A DNA stretch of 13,716 bases from UBA6921 sp964532385 (lineage in GTDB: Bacteria > Pseudomonadota > Gammaproteobacteria > SG8-11). A model generated the notes under the pieces. That model saw nothing but the letters and a program-made list of their open reading frames with translations, did no database searches and was not told where the DNA came from. The stretch covers positions 1-13,716 of the forward strand of contig CAZHHW010000090.1 in assembly GCA_964532385.1 (NCBI GenBank), read 5' to 3'. Position numbers and translations under genes: made by a program. Below are positions 1 to 7,426 of this stretch, piece after piece (the first letter of the stretch is position 1; each line of letters begins with the position of its first letter).

Positions 1-83
1 GAAGGCTGGGATGGGGGTGTCCTTACTCGTTGGCCTTCGATTAACTCACCCCCATCCTGTCCTTCCCCCTTGCAGGGGGAAGG
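1..83. repeat. Family A palindromic repeat, inverted pair (left unit cut by window start)
   Basis: Right unit: CCTTCCCCC (61-69), TTGCA, GGGGGAAGG (75-83) form a perfect 9-bp stem. It is preceded by the tail CACCCCCATCC at 47-57. An inverted partial unit, ending in GGGATGGGGGTG, occupies about 1-19. The same inverted-pair layout recurs at 5643-5739 and a single unit at 9424-9460. It sits at the 3' end of the cys operon and overlaps the end of cysH. It could act as a transcript-end hairpin, but that is inference. Confidence 0.85.
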
Positions 84-814
84 AACTCGTCGTTCGAGCG
101 GACTAGGGGTGCAATTGCATGGGGCTTCTCACCCACGACATGCAACCCGCATTCCTTGGTTTCCGGGTTTTCCCACCACCAGCGGCCCGCGCGCACATCC
201 TCACCCGGCTGCACCGCGCGCGTGCAGGGCTTGCAACCGATGGAGGGATAGCCCTGATCATGCAGCGTGTTGTAAGGCACGTTGTGGCTGCGGATGTAGT
301 GCCAGATCTCGTCTTCTGACCAATCGGCCAGCGGATTGAATTTTGTCATGCTATGCGCCGTATCGTATTCCTGCACGTCGAGCGCGGTGCGTGTGGCCGA
401 TTGCGCACGGCGCTGTCCGGTGATCCATGCGAGGTGACCGACAAGAGCGCGATTGAGCGGCTCGATCTTGCGAATACGGCAGCATTCCTTGCGCAGCGCA
501 ACGCTATCGTAAAAGGCATTCAAACCATGTTTATGCACGTAGTGAGTGATGGCTGCATTGTCCGGCCGGAATAACGTCACTTCGATTCCGTAGGTTTCCT
601 TGATGCGCTCGAGCACGTCCAGGGTTTCCGTATGCAGCCGTCCAGTTTCGAGCGTAAAAATGCCGATCGGCAGTTTGGCGCGCACAATCATATCGGTCAG
701 CACCATGTCTTCGGCCGCCAGGCTGGAGGCGAACACAGCGGGAGAAAATTCCGCGGCGATGTGATTCAAAGTGGCCTGTGTTTCCAATACCCGTTGATTA
801 AGGTTCGTGCTCAT
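41..814 (-). CDS. cysH: Assimilatory APS reductase (CysH family, Fe-S type)
   Basis: Reduces adenylyl sulfate (APS) to sulfite with thioredoxin or glutathione-type electrons, in the cytoplasm. The 257-residue product has the nucleotide-binding SSLAAED segment (30-36), the Cys pair at 111-112, GCKPC (Cys194, Cys197) and the catalytic ECGLH (Cys222). The two Cys pairs that bind a 4Fe-4S cluster mark the APS-reductase type, as opposed to the cluster-free PAPS reductase of E. coli. Some cluster-containing members also accept PAPS, so substrate is inferred. The ATG overlaps the DUF934 stop in an ATGA, with AGGAG just upstream, so translation is probably coupled. It is the last gene of the operon. 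Oddity: roughly the last 14 residues (244-257) and the stop come from a palindromic repeat, so the natural C-terminus was probably shorter or different. Confidence 0.93.
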   Translation of the reverse strand: MSTNLNQRVLETQATLNHIAAEFSPAVFASSLAAEDMVLTDMIVRAKLPIGIFTLETGRLHTETLDVLERIKETYGIEVTLFRPDNAAITHYVHKHGLNAFYDSVALRKECCRIRKIEPLNRALVGHLAWITGQRRAQSATRTALDVQEYDTAHSMTKFNPLADWSEDEIWHYIRSHNVPYNTLHDQGYPSIGCKPCTRAVQPGEDVRAGRWWWENPETKECGLHVVGEKPHAIAPLVRSNDEFLPPARGKDRMGVS

Positions 815-1344
815 GCTTTGGCTCCTTTACGTTGATTGCGGCGATACAGCGGCAGCGGTTGATCCCATGACGCCTGATAGCGTTCCGAGAAATCGCTTAA
901 ACCCGCCAGCGCGTCGTGGATGTTCCGGTCGGAACGGGGGCTGAATGCGTCGAAACCGACGCGTTGCAAATAAAACATTTGATCGCGTAACACATCGCCG
1001 ATCGCGCGCAGTTCGCCGCGATAACCCAAACGCACGCGCAGGTTATAGGCCAGCGAATAACCGCGCCCGTCGGTGAAAATCGGGAAGTCGATGGCGATCA
1101 CGGCAAAATGGCCCAGGTCGCCTTGCAGCGCATCGAGCGTTTCGTCGCAAGACAGCCACACGCCCAGCGCGGTGCGTCTACGCAGCATTACCTGCTGCGC
1201 CTGCCAGACTTTCAGCGGAACGATGACTTTTCCTGCGTCGATCTTGACATTTTCAGCGCTGTCGGCCGCTTGCAAACGCAACACGCTCCAGTCGTCGCCG
1301 GCGATGGCTTTATGTTTGATCATGAGGGGCTTGGCGTCAGCCAT
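811..1344 (-). CDS. DUF934 family protein of the sulfite-reduction operon
   Basis: A 177-residue protein of the DUF934 family, which lies beside cysI in many beta- and gammaproteobacteria and is presumed to help sulfite reduction; its biochemical role is not established. The family signature is visible as FPIFTDGRGYS (87-97) and GELRAIGDVLRDQ (110-122), followed by YLQRVGFDAF. The frame is open further upstream to a TTG at 1374. I chose the ATG at 1344 because GGAG lies 10 bases before it; this start overlaps the end of cysI by 8 bases. The internal Met at 1323 (MIKHKAIAGDDW) also resembles a family start. The stop overlaps the cysH start (ATGA), so cysI, this gene and cysH look translationally coupled. 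No cofactor-binding motif is obvious. Confidence 0.88.
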   Translation of the reverse strand: MADAKPLMIKHKAIAGDDWSVLRLQAADSAENVKIDAGKVIVPLKVWQAQQVMLRRRTALGVWLSCDETLDALQGDLGHFAVIAIDFPIFTDGRGYSLAYNLRVRLGYRGELRAIGDVLRDQMFYLQRVGFDAFSPRSDRNIHDALAGLSDFSERYQASWDQPLPLYRRNQRKGAKA

Positions 1345-3046
1345 AGGCGCGTTGCTCCGGAGCGGATTCAGCAATCGGTTGCACGTCGGTATCGATCGGC
1401 GTTGCGTATAAATATTCCTTGAACGGGGTCAGTCCGATGCGCTGCACGGTGTCGATGAAACGCTCGTCCTCGATGCGCTCGCGCAGATACACGTGGATGA
1501 TGCGACTGACGACTTCGGGCATTTGCGCGGCGGAAAATGCCGGGCCGATCACTTTGCCCAGACGCGTGTCGTTGCCTTGCGCGCCGCCTATCGAGACCTG
1601 GTACCACTCGCTGCCGTTTTTGTCGACGCCCAGAATGCCGATGTTCCCGACATGATGGTGGCCGCACGCATTCACGCAACCGGACATGTTGATTTCGATG
1701 TCGCCGATGTCATGCAGGAAATCGAGATTGTCGAAGCGCTCGGTGATGTCCAGCGCAATCGGGATCGATTTGGCATTCGCAAGCGAACAGAAATCGCCGC
1801 CCGGGCAGCAGATGATGTCGGTCAGCAGACCGATGTTCGGTGTCGCCAATCCCTGCACTTTGGCGGCTTGCCAGACGGCAAACAAATCCGTTTGGCGCAC
1901 ATCGGCGAGCACCAGATTTTGTTCGTGGGTCACGCGCAGTTCGCCGAAACTGAACTGGTCCGCAAGCCCGGCAATGAAATCCATTTGCGCCGAGCTGGCA
2001 TCGCCCGGCGGGGTGCCGGGTTTTTTCAATGACAGAACCACCGCCGCGTAGCCCGGCACGCGATGCGGTTTGACATTGCGTTTGAGCCAATGCGAGAACG
2101 CCGGATTCTGGATGCGCTGCACCTCCACGCCGCTGTCTTCCGGCTGCGGTTGATAGGCCGGGCCGGTAAAAAAAGTCGCGACCCGTTGACGCTCGGCCAC
2201 GTTCAGCGTGCCGGGACCCTCCTTGAGGTGGGCCCATTCCTGTTCGACGCGGAGCGTGAATTCTTCGACACCGATCGCCTTGAGCAGGATTTTGATGCGC
2301 GCCTTGTAAATATTGTCGCGGCGCCCGTACTGGTTGTAGACCCGCATGATGGCTTCGATATACGTCATCATGTGGCGCCACGGCAGGAACTCGCGGATCA
2401 CGCTGCCGATGATCGGCGTGCGCCCCATACCGCCGCCCACCAGCACGCGAAAACCCACGCGGCCGTGTGCGTCGGTGAGCGCCGTCAGACCGATATCGTG
2501 CACGGCGGTGGCCGCGCGGTCCGTGCGGGCGCCATTCACGGCGATTTTGAATTTACGCGGCAGATAGGCGAATTCCGGATGAAATGTGCTCCATTGCCGC
2601 AGAATTTCCGCATAGGGTCTTGGGTCGACAATTTCATCGGCCGCGATTCCGGCGTATTCGTCGCAGGTAATATTGCGGATGCAATTGCCCGAGGTTTGAA
2701 TGGCATGCATCTCGACGCCGGCAAGCTCGGCCAGAATCTCAGGCGCCTCTTCCAGCTTGATCCAGTTGTATTGGATATTCTGGCGCGTGGTGAAGTGGCC
2801 GTAGCCGCGATCGTATTTACGCGCGATGTGCGCGAACAGGCGCAATTGTGCCGATGACAATAAACCGTACGGTACCGCGACCCGCAACATGTAGGCGTGG
2901 CGTTGCAGATACAGTCCATTTTGCAGACGCAGCGGACGAAATTCATCTTCGCTCAGTTGACCGGCCAAGCGCCGCTGCACCTGGCCGCGAAACTGAACGA
3001 CGCGTTCTTGCACCAGTTGATGGTCGTATTGATCGTAGTGATACAT
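1337..3046 (-). CDS. cysI: Siroheme/4Fe-4S sulfite reductase, single-chain (CysI-type hemoprotein)
   Basis: Six-electron reduction of sulfite to sulfide in assimilatory sulfate reduction, in the cytoplasm. The 569-residue product has the usual order: first ferredoxin-like half-domain (about 50-115, with FTTRQNIQYNW), first siroheme-binding domain, second half-domain (about 330-400, with RVTHEQNLVL), and the C-terminal cluster-binding domain. The cluster ligands fit CPGGDFC (Cys414, Cys420) and SGCVNACGHH (Cys457, Cys461). No flavoprotein cysJ is in this window, so the electron donor may be ferredoxin or a distant flavoprotein; that is inference. The family includes nitrite reductases, but the position next to DUF934 and cysH supports sulfite. 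The start follows the TauE-type gene by 9 bases; only a weak AGGCG ribosome site is visible. Confidence 0.93.
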   Translation of the reverse strand: MYHYDQYDHQLVQERVVQFRGQVQRRLAGQLSEDEFRPLRLQNGLYLQRHAYMLRVAVPYGLLSSAQLRLFAHIARKYDRGYGHFTTRQNIQYNWIKLEEAPEILAELAGVEMHAIQTSGNCIRNITCDEYAGIAADEIVDPRPYAEILRQWSTFHPEFAYLPRKFKIAVNGARTDRAATAVHDIGLTALTDAHGRVGFRVLVGGGMGRTPIIGSVIREFLPWRHMMTYIEAIMRVYNQYGRRDNIYKARIKILLKAIGVEEFTLRVEQEWAHLKEGPGTLNVAERQRVATFFTGPAYQPQPEDSGVEVQRIQNPAFSHWLKRNVKPHRVPGYAAVVLSLKKPGTPPGDASSAQMDFIAGLADQFSFGELRVTHEQNLVLADVRQTDLFAVWQAAKVQGLATPNIGLLTDIICCPGGDFCSLANAKSIPIALDITERFDNLDFLHDIGDIEINMSGCVNACGHHHVGNIGILGVDKNGSEWYQVSIGGAQGNDTRLGKVIGPAFSAAQMPEVVSRIIHVYLRERIEDERFIDTVQRIGLTPFKEYLYATPIDTDVQPIAESAPEQRAYG

Positions 3047-3055
3047 GGGCGGCGC

Positions 3056-3841
3056 CTATACGTTATGTGGGTAAAGCAACATCGTGGCCACACCGGCCAG
3101 TGTGGTTGCCAATAAAGTGCGCAACACGAATTTCGGCACCCTGCGCGCGGCCATCGCACCAATGGTGATACCCGGCACCGAGCCCAGCAGCAGGATCGCA
3201 AGCAGGTCCCAATTGATCGAGCCCAGCCACCAGTGGCCGAGCGCGGCGACCGCCGTCAACGGCACGGCGTAGGCGATATCGGTGCCGGCGATTTGCGCGG
3301 GCGTGAGCTGCGGTTGCAGCAGGATCAGCAGCATCGCGCCGACCGCTCCGGCGCCGATGGAAGACACGGTCACCAAGGTGCCGAGAAATACCCCGGCCAG
3401 CACCAGCGAAATATCAAGCCTGGTTCCCTTCAGATGCATTTCGGGATGCGCCTTCAGCCAGCGCTGCAGGCGGGTTTGAAACAGCAACGCGACCACGGTG
3501 AGGAACAGCGATCCGGCGATGGCATAGCGGATGATCTGGCCAAGGTGCGAATCCAGCGTACCGAACTGACTAAGCGCCGCGGTGGTGAGCAGCGCGGCGG
3601 GTAGGGCGCCGAGGCACAAATGCTTCACGCTGTGCCAATGCACCGTGTCGCCGAAGCGGTGTACCAGCGTGCCCGCGGTTTTAGTGATCGCCGCGAACGC
3701 AAGATCGGTGCCGACCGCAACGGCGGGCGGAAAGCCGAACCATAATGTCAATAACGGCGTCATCAACGAACCGCCGCCGACGCCCGTCAGGCCGACCAGC
3801 ACGCCGACACCGAATCCGCTGATGATGTAGATGAAGGTCAT
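3056..3841 (-). CDS. TauE/SafE-family membrane permease (putative sulfite exporter)
   Basis: A 261-residue integral membrane protein of the TauE/SafE (formerly DUF81) family. The N-terminal hallmark is clear: a hydrophobic helix followed by GLTGVGGGSLMTPLL (about 19-33) and GTDLAFAAITKTAGT. A second, internally related half carries SSIGAGAVGAMLL and AGTDIAYAVPLTAVAALGHW, the duplicated pattern of this family, with about 7-8 predicted membrane segments. Members transport sulfite, sulfoacetate or other organosulfur anions; here, between sulfite-reductase genes, export of excess sulfite or uptake of a sulfur anion are both possible. It starts 4 bases after the upstream gene's stop and is followed after 9 bases by cysI, so it belongs to the cys operon. 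No strong ribosome-binding site is seen; translation may be coupled. Confidence 0.88.
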   Translation of the reverse strand: MTFIYIISGFGVGVLVGLTGVGGGSLMTPLLTLWFGFPPAVAVGTDLAFAAITKTAGTLVHRFGDTVHWHSVKHLCLGALPAALLTTAALSQFGTLDSHLGQIIRYAIAGSLFLTVVALLFQTRLQRWLKAHPEMHLKGTRLDISLVLAGVFLGTLVTVSSIGAGAVGAMLLILLQPQLTPAQIAGTDIAYAVPLTAVAALGHWWLGSINWDLLAILLLGSVPGITIGAMAARRVPKFVLRTLLATTLAGVATMLLYPHNV

Positions 3842-3845
3842 GAGC

Positions 3846-4346
3846 TTAAACCGCGATCAGTCCCGCTTCCCGCAGCCCGATACGCAGCACCGCTTCGCGG
3901 CCGCGCCCGATATTTTCCAGCAGCAGAGTTTCGCTGTCGGCGACACGCACCGTGCGGATACCTTCGAGAAACATCAACGCCGCCAGCACCCGTAACTGGC
4001 GCACCTGCAGTTGCGCGCCGCGCACGTGGAGGCGCAGCGCGGCGTCCCCGGATGAAGTTTCCGGCCCAGTCCCGGCGCCGTGCTCCGGCGGAATGAATAC
4101 GTGTTCCAGCGGGTGAGGCTGATGCGTGGAAACCAAGGTGATTTCAAGCCGCGTGGCGCTGCGCAAACGTAACGCATGACGCGGGCCGTAACGGCGCATC
4201 ATGGCCGCAAGCTGGGTGAGCTGTTGCGGCGTAAGCTGCGACTGCGGAAGACTGATGCGCAGGTACCGCAGCGGCGCGGGATTATCCTGCGTCTCTAACA
4301 GGGGCAGGTTTTTATAGGCTGGAATTCCTTCGCTTGTCGTGTTCAC
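3846..4346 (-). CDS. Small protein with two sulfite/nitrite reductase ferredoxin-like half-domains
   Basis: First gene of the cys operon. The start is taken as the GTG at 4346 because a strong GGAGG lies 5 bases upstream; the frame is open further, to a GTG at 4406. The 166-residue product has a segment at about 26-71 (LRYLRISLP, then LTPQQLTQLAAMMRRYG, then RSATRLEITLV) that matches the NIR/SIR ferredoxin-like half-domain pattern, as in the neighbouring CysI (LRVAVPYGLLSSAQL, KYDRGYGHFTTRQNIQ). A second segment at about 103-163 has the same layout (AALRLHV, LQVRQLRVLAALM, LLLENI, GLREAGL). There are no Cys residues for a cluster. It is therefore a stand-alone, cofactor-less relative of the reductase half-domain, possibly a partner or regulator of CysI. 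The similarity is by eye and function is unknown. Confidence 0.65.
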   Translation of the reverse strand: MNTTSEGIPAYKNLPLLETQDNPAPLRYLRISLPQSQLTPQQLTQLAAMMRRYGPRHALRLRSATRLEITLVSTHQPHPLEHVFIPPEHGAGTGPETSSGDAALRLHVRGAQLQVRQLRVLAALMFLEGIRTVRVADSETLLLENIGRGREAVLRIGLREAGLIAV

Positions 4347-4494
4347 ATTCGCCTCCGTGATGCGATTGATGGATGGCCGCAATGTAATGCCCGGTGCCTC
4401 CGGCACGAACGATTTTGTTGATCTAATCTTAGGTCGCGCAGGAATATGCGGGCGAGGCGCCGGCGATGCGCTCTGAACAGGAAGCCGTGAAATT
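4347..4494. promoter_or_regulatory. Divergent promoter region between the cys operon and cysB
   Basis: This 148-bp stretch separates the divergent first genes of the cys operon and cysB. An AT-rich island at about 4410-4432 is the only low-GC part and is the most likely place for overlapping promoters and the binding of the adjacent CysB-type regulator. I cannot define -35 and -10 boxes with confidence. The GGAGG at 4350-4354 (read on the minus strand) sets the start of the operon's first gene. Confidence 0.45.
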
Positions 4495-5357
4495 ATGAAA
4501 CTGCAACAGTTGCGTTACATCTGCGTGGTAGCACAGCATGACTTAAATGTGTCGGAGGCGGCGCAGGTTTTACATACTTCGCAACCGGGCGTGAGCAAAC
4601 AGATTCGCATGCTTGAATCCGAGCTTGGCACGCAGATATTCACGCGCGCGGGCAAGCGCCTGGTGGAGATCACTCCGCCGGGCGAAGCGGTTCTGGAAAT
4701 GGCGCGGCGCATCGTGCACGATATTGACAATTTAAAGAAAATCGGCCGCGAGTTCGCGCACGAATCCAAAGGCACGCTCTCCATCGCCACCACGCACACG
4801 CAGGCGCGCTATGCCTTGCCGCACACCATCGAAGCCTTCCGCAAACGCTACCCCGAGGTGGCGCTGCGTATTCATCAAGGCAATCCGTCGCAAATCGTCG
4901 ACATGGTGAACAGCGGCGAAGCGGATATCGCCATCGCCACCGAAGCGGTGGCCGAGTCCGATCACCTGATCGCGTTGCCGTGCTACGACTGGAATCGCTG
5001 CGTGGTGGTGACGCCGAAACACGAGCTGTTGCGTCTGCGGCGCAAGTTGACGCTGGCGGACATCGCGGCCTATCCGCTGATTACTTACGATTTCGCGTTT
5101 GCCGGACGCGGGCAGGTGAATAAGGCGTTTGCCGAGCAAGGCTTGTTGCCCAATGTGGTCCTGACCGCCATTGATGCGGACGTCATTAAAACTTATGTCG
5201 AGCTGGGTTTGGGCATCGGCTTATTGGCGAGCATGGCCTTCGACGCGAAAATGGACCGCAAGCTGCGCGCGATCGACGTGGGACATTTGTTCGAGCCCAG
5301 CACCACGCGCGTCGGCGTGCGTAAAGGCGCTTATTTGCGCGGCTTTGTCTACGATTT
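4495..5357 (+). CDS. cysB: CysB-type LysR regulator of sulfur assimilation (3' end lost in assembly gap)
   Basis: LysR-family activator of sulfate-assimilation genes; in enterobacteria it responds to O- or N-acetylserine and to sulfide/thiosulfate. The visible 287 residues begin MKLQQLRYIC, as in known CysB proteins. The helix-turn-helix follows at about 17-45 (NVSEAAQVLHTSQPGVSKQIRMLE), then the CysB hallmark IATTHTQARYALP (about 97-109), IATEA, LPCYDWNR, DADVIKTYVELGLGIG. E. coli CysB is 324 residues, so only about 35 C-terminal residues should be missing. The gap is of unknown length. After it, one frame reads D-T-V-D then TAA at 5472-5474, which could be the true end. Divergent orientation to the cys operon fits direct control of it. 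There is no clear purine-rich ribosome site apart from AGGAAG about 11 bases upstream. Confidence 0.94.
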
Positions 5358-5457
5358 NNNNNNNNNNNNNNNNNNNNNNNNNNNNNNNNNNNNNNNNNNN
5401 NNNNNNNNNNNNNNNNNNNNNNNNNNNNNNNNNNNNNNNNNNNNNNNNNNNNNNNNN
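5358..5457. other. Assembly gap (100 N)
   Basis: Exactly 100 N, the conventional placeholder for a scaffold gap of unknown size. It removes the end of cysB. A family B repeat begins 40 bases after it, which may be why the assembly broke here. Any reading frame carried across it is meaningless. Confidence 0.98.
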
Positions 5458-5496
5458 TCGACACGGTCGATTAATGTACAAGCCGCCGGCGCAAGT

Positions 5497-5552
5497 CCTG
5501 GGAACGCGGGCATCTTGCCCGCAACAGCGAGCGGGACGCTCGCGTTCCCAGG
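5497..5552 (+). repeat. Family B cloverleaf-like repeat, intact copy
   Basis: Outer arms CCTGGGAACGCG (5497-5508) and CGCGTTCCCAGG (5541-5552) are a perfect 12-bp inverted repeat. Inside are two hairpins: GCGGGC/GCCCGC (5506-5511 and 5517-5522) and GCGAGCG/CGCTCGC (5527-5533 and 5537-5543). The arms share a few bases with these hairpins, so alternative folds compete. A degraded copy in the opposite orientation lies at 7276-7324, so cysG is bracketed by the pair. Confidence 0.88.
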
Positions 5553-5642
5553 AAAATAAATCGGCGTTTTCCTGGGGCTGTGATTTGAAAAGGTGTTGCG
5601 GGCGGGTGCGGTTGACTAACCTCACCTGCGACATGAAGCACT

Positions 5643-5739
5643 CCTTCCCCCTGCAAGGGGGAAGGTTGGGATGGGGGTGTGCAAGCACATCCCTATAATA
5701 CGATACCCCCATCCGTACCTTCCCCCTTGCAGGGGGAGG
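5643..5739. repeat. Family A palindromic repeat, complete inverted pair
   Basis: Left unit: CCTTCCCCC (5643-5651), TGCAA, GGGGGAAGG (5657-5665), with the tail TTGGGATGGGGGTG (5666-5679). Right unit in reverse: tail ACCCCCATCC (5705-5714), then CCTTCCCCC (5718-5726), TTGCA, GGGGGAGG (5732-5739). About 25 bases of unrelated sequence separate the units. The pair can fold as two hairpins or one long imperfect stem, like the bacterial REP-type pairs. Confidence 0.88.
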
Positions 5740-5832
5740 ACACATAGGACTGAGCACTCGGGATATTGCAATCAAAATGAAGCGCAACACTGAGTTATGC
5801 TAGGCATCCCGCAATCGATGAGGCTTGGTGGC

Positions 5833-7224
5833 ATGGAGTTTCTTCCGGTTTTTCTGAACATTAAAAAACAACCCTGTGTCGTGATCGGCGGCGGCGAAGT
5901 CGCGGCCCGCAAGGTGGAGTTGCTGTTACGCGCGGGCGGCCAGGTGGTGGTGGTGGCGCCGCAGTGTTGCCCGGCGCTGCAACGGCATTTAATGGCGGCC
6001 GAAATCCAGCACATCGCCGCCGAATTCACTCCCGAACATTTGCGTAATTGTATTCTGGCGGTGGCGGCCACCGACGATCTGGCCGTCAACCGCCGCGTCT
6101 CCGAAGCGGCGCGCGCGCGCTGCATTCCGGTTAACGTCGTCGATCAACCCGAGCTGTGCAGCTTCATCATGCCTTCGATTATCGACCGCTCGCCGGTGAT
6201 GGTGGCGGTGTCAAGCGGTGGCGCCTCGCCGGTGCTGGCGCGCTTGCTGCGCGCGCGGCTCGAAACGTTGATACCTGCTTCCTATGGACGGCTTGCGAGC
6301 CTGGTGCAGGGCTTCCGCGAACGCGTGAAGCAGCGCTTCGGCCACATCGACGCGCGTCGCCGCTTTTGGGAAGCCGTGCTGCAAGGCCCGATTTCCGAAA
6401 TGATGTACGCGGGCCGCGAACAGGCGGCGCACGATGCCTTGAGCAAAGCGGTGGAACACGGGCTGGATGCGAATGCCGATGTCGGCGAGGTGTATCTGGT
6501 GGGGGCAGGTCCCGGCGATCCCGATCTACTCACCTTCCGCGCGCTGCGTCTGTTGCAGCAGGCCGACGTGATCGTGTACGACCGCCTGGTGTCGCAGGCG
6601 ATTCTGGATCTGGCGCGCCGCGATGCCGAGCGGATTTACGTCGGCAAAGAACGCGACAATCACACGTTGCCGCAGGAAGATATCAACCACCTGCTGGCGC
6701 GGCTGGCCAAAGAAGGCAAGCGCGTGCTGCGCCTCAAAGGCGGCGATCCGTTTATTTTCGGCCGCGGCGGTGAAGAGATCGAAACTCTGGCGCAGGAAGG
6801 CATTCCGTTTCAAATCGTGCCGGGCATTACCGCGGCGGCCGGTTGCGCGTCTTACGCGGGCATTCCGCTGACGCATCGCGACTACGCTCAATCCGTAGTG
6901 TTCGTGACCGGGCACCTGCGCGACGGCAGCGTGAATTTGAATTGGCCCGCGCTGGTGCAGCCGCAACAGACGGTGGTGTTTTACATGGGTCTTAAAGGCC
7001 TCGAAACCATCTTCGCGGAATTGATCAAGCACGGCATGGCCGCCGATATGCCCGCCGCGCTGGTCGAGCAGGGCACCACCCAGCGCCAGCACGTGTGGAT
7101 CGGCACACTGACCACCTTGCCGGACCTGTTGCGCGGCCAGGACGTGCGCGCGCCGACGCTGATCATCGTCGGCGCGGTGGTGGCACTGCATGACAAATTG
7201 AAATGGTTCAGCCCGCTGCCTTGA
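5833..7224 (+). CDS. cysG: Siroheme synthase, trifunctional (uroporphyrinogen-III methyltransferase / precorrin-2 dehydrogenase / ferrochelatase)
   Basis: Makes siroheme from uroporphyrinogen III, the cofactor of the sulfite reductase encoded nearby. The start ATG at 5833 gives MEFLPVFLNI and 463 residues, matching the E. coli family start (457 residues); GAGG lies 9 bases upstream. The frame is open to an ATG at 5797, which would add 12 residues not expected in the family. The N-terminal dehydrogenase/chelatase half has the NAD site VIGGGEVAARK (17-27), Asp104 in NVVDQP and Ser128 in VSSGG, both at the known key positions. The C-terminal methyltransferase half begins at YLVGAGPGDPDLLT (221-234), followed by VIVYDRLV (Asp250), YVGKE (Lys272) and RLKGGDPFIFGRGGEE (300-315). 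All three functions look intact. It lies downstream of cysB and is bracketed by inverted family B repeats. Confidence 0.97.
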   Translation: MEFLPVFLNIKKQPCVVIGGGEVAARKVELLLRAGGQVVVVAPQCCPALQRHLMAAEIQHIAAEFTPEHLRNCILAVAATDDLAVNRRVSEAARARCIPVNVVDQPELCSFIMPSIIDRSPVMVAVSSGGASPVLARLLRARLETLIPASYGRLASLVQGFRERVKQRFGHIDARRRFWEAVLQGPISEMMYAGREQAAHDALSKAVEHGLDANADVGEVYLVGAGPGDPDLLTFRALRLLQQADVIVYDRLVSQAILDLARRDAERIYVGKERDNHTLPQEDINHLLARLAKEGKRVLRLKGGDPFIFGRGGEEIETLAQEGIPFQIVPGITAAAGCASYAGIPLTHRDYAQSVVFVTGHLRDGSVNLNWPALVQPQQTVVFYMGLKGLETIFAELIKHGMAADMPAALVEQGTTQRQHVWIGTLTTLPDLLRGQDVRAPTLIIVGAVVALHDKLKWFSPLP

Positions 7225-7275
7225 CTGGAGCGACTGTTCGATCACTAAACTTAAGGAGACCTGTTTCAGTCATTT

Positions 7276-7324
7276 GGGAACGCGAGCGTCCCGCTCGCTG
7301 TTTGCGGGCAAGATGCCCGCGCTC
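7276..7324 (-). repeat. Family B cloverleaf-like repeat, degraded copy
   Basis: Inverted relative to the 5497-5552 copy. It keeps the arm GGGAACGCG (7276-7284) and both hairpins, GCGAGCG/CGCTCGC (7282-7288 and 7292-7298) and GCGGGC/GCCCGC (7304-7309 and 7315-7320). The right outer arm has decayed: GCTC follows instead of the GTTCCC expected from the intact copy. A small AT-rich hairpin, CGAAAA/TTTTCG (7351-7366), follows in the leader of the next gene. Confidence 0.82.
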
Positions 7325-7426
7325 ACGGCGCCATGACGAGATATTTTAAACGAAAATAATTTTTCGCCTTTACGGCGGATTCACAATCACGGTTTTTAGT
7401 TTCTTCTATTTAACTGCCAAGGTTTC

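Larger units (their letters stand above)
5458..5832. other. Intergenic region between cysB and cysG, mostly repeats
   Basis: After the gap this holds the possible cysB stop (5472-5474), a family B cloverleaf repeat (5497-5552), about 90 bases without a recognisable signal, a family A inverted pair (5643-5739), and the cysG leader. No gene is seen; the open frames here run through N or through the repeats. The repeat pair separates the two genes and may end or insulate transcripts. Confidence 0.7.

Noticed and set aside
1345..1374. TTG start at 1374 for the DUF934 gene
   Set aside because: It would deepen the overlap with cysI by 30 bases with a rare start codon; the ATG at 1344 with GGAG upstream fits better.
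2063..2857. A 264-codon plus-strand open frame opposite cysI
   Set aside because: It is antisense to a certain gene with conserved active-site residues; GC-rich coding DNA often leaves long antisense frames, and the translation has no recognisable domain.
5221..5790. Minus-strand open frame from cysB to the cysG leader
   Set aside because: It crosses the 100-N gap and reads through the palindromic repeats, so the frame is an artefact.
7351..7366. CGAAAA/TTTTCG hairpin as a terminator of cysG
   Set aside because: It is AT-only apart from its end pairs, lies 127 bases after the stop, and is close to the ybaL start; too weak to call.
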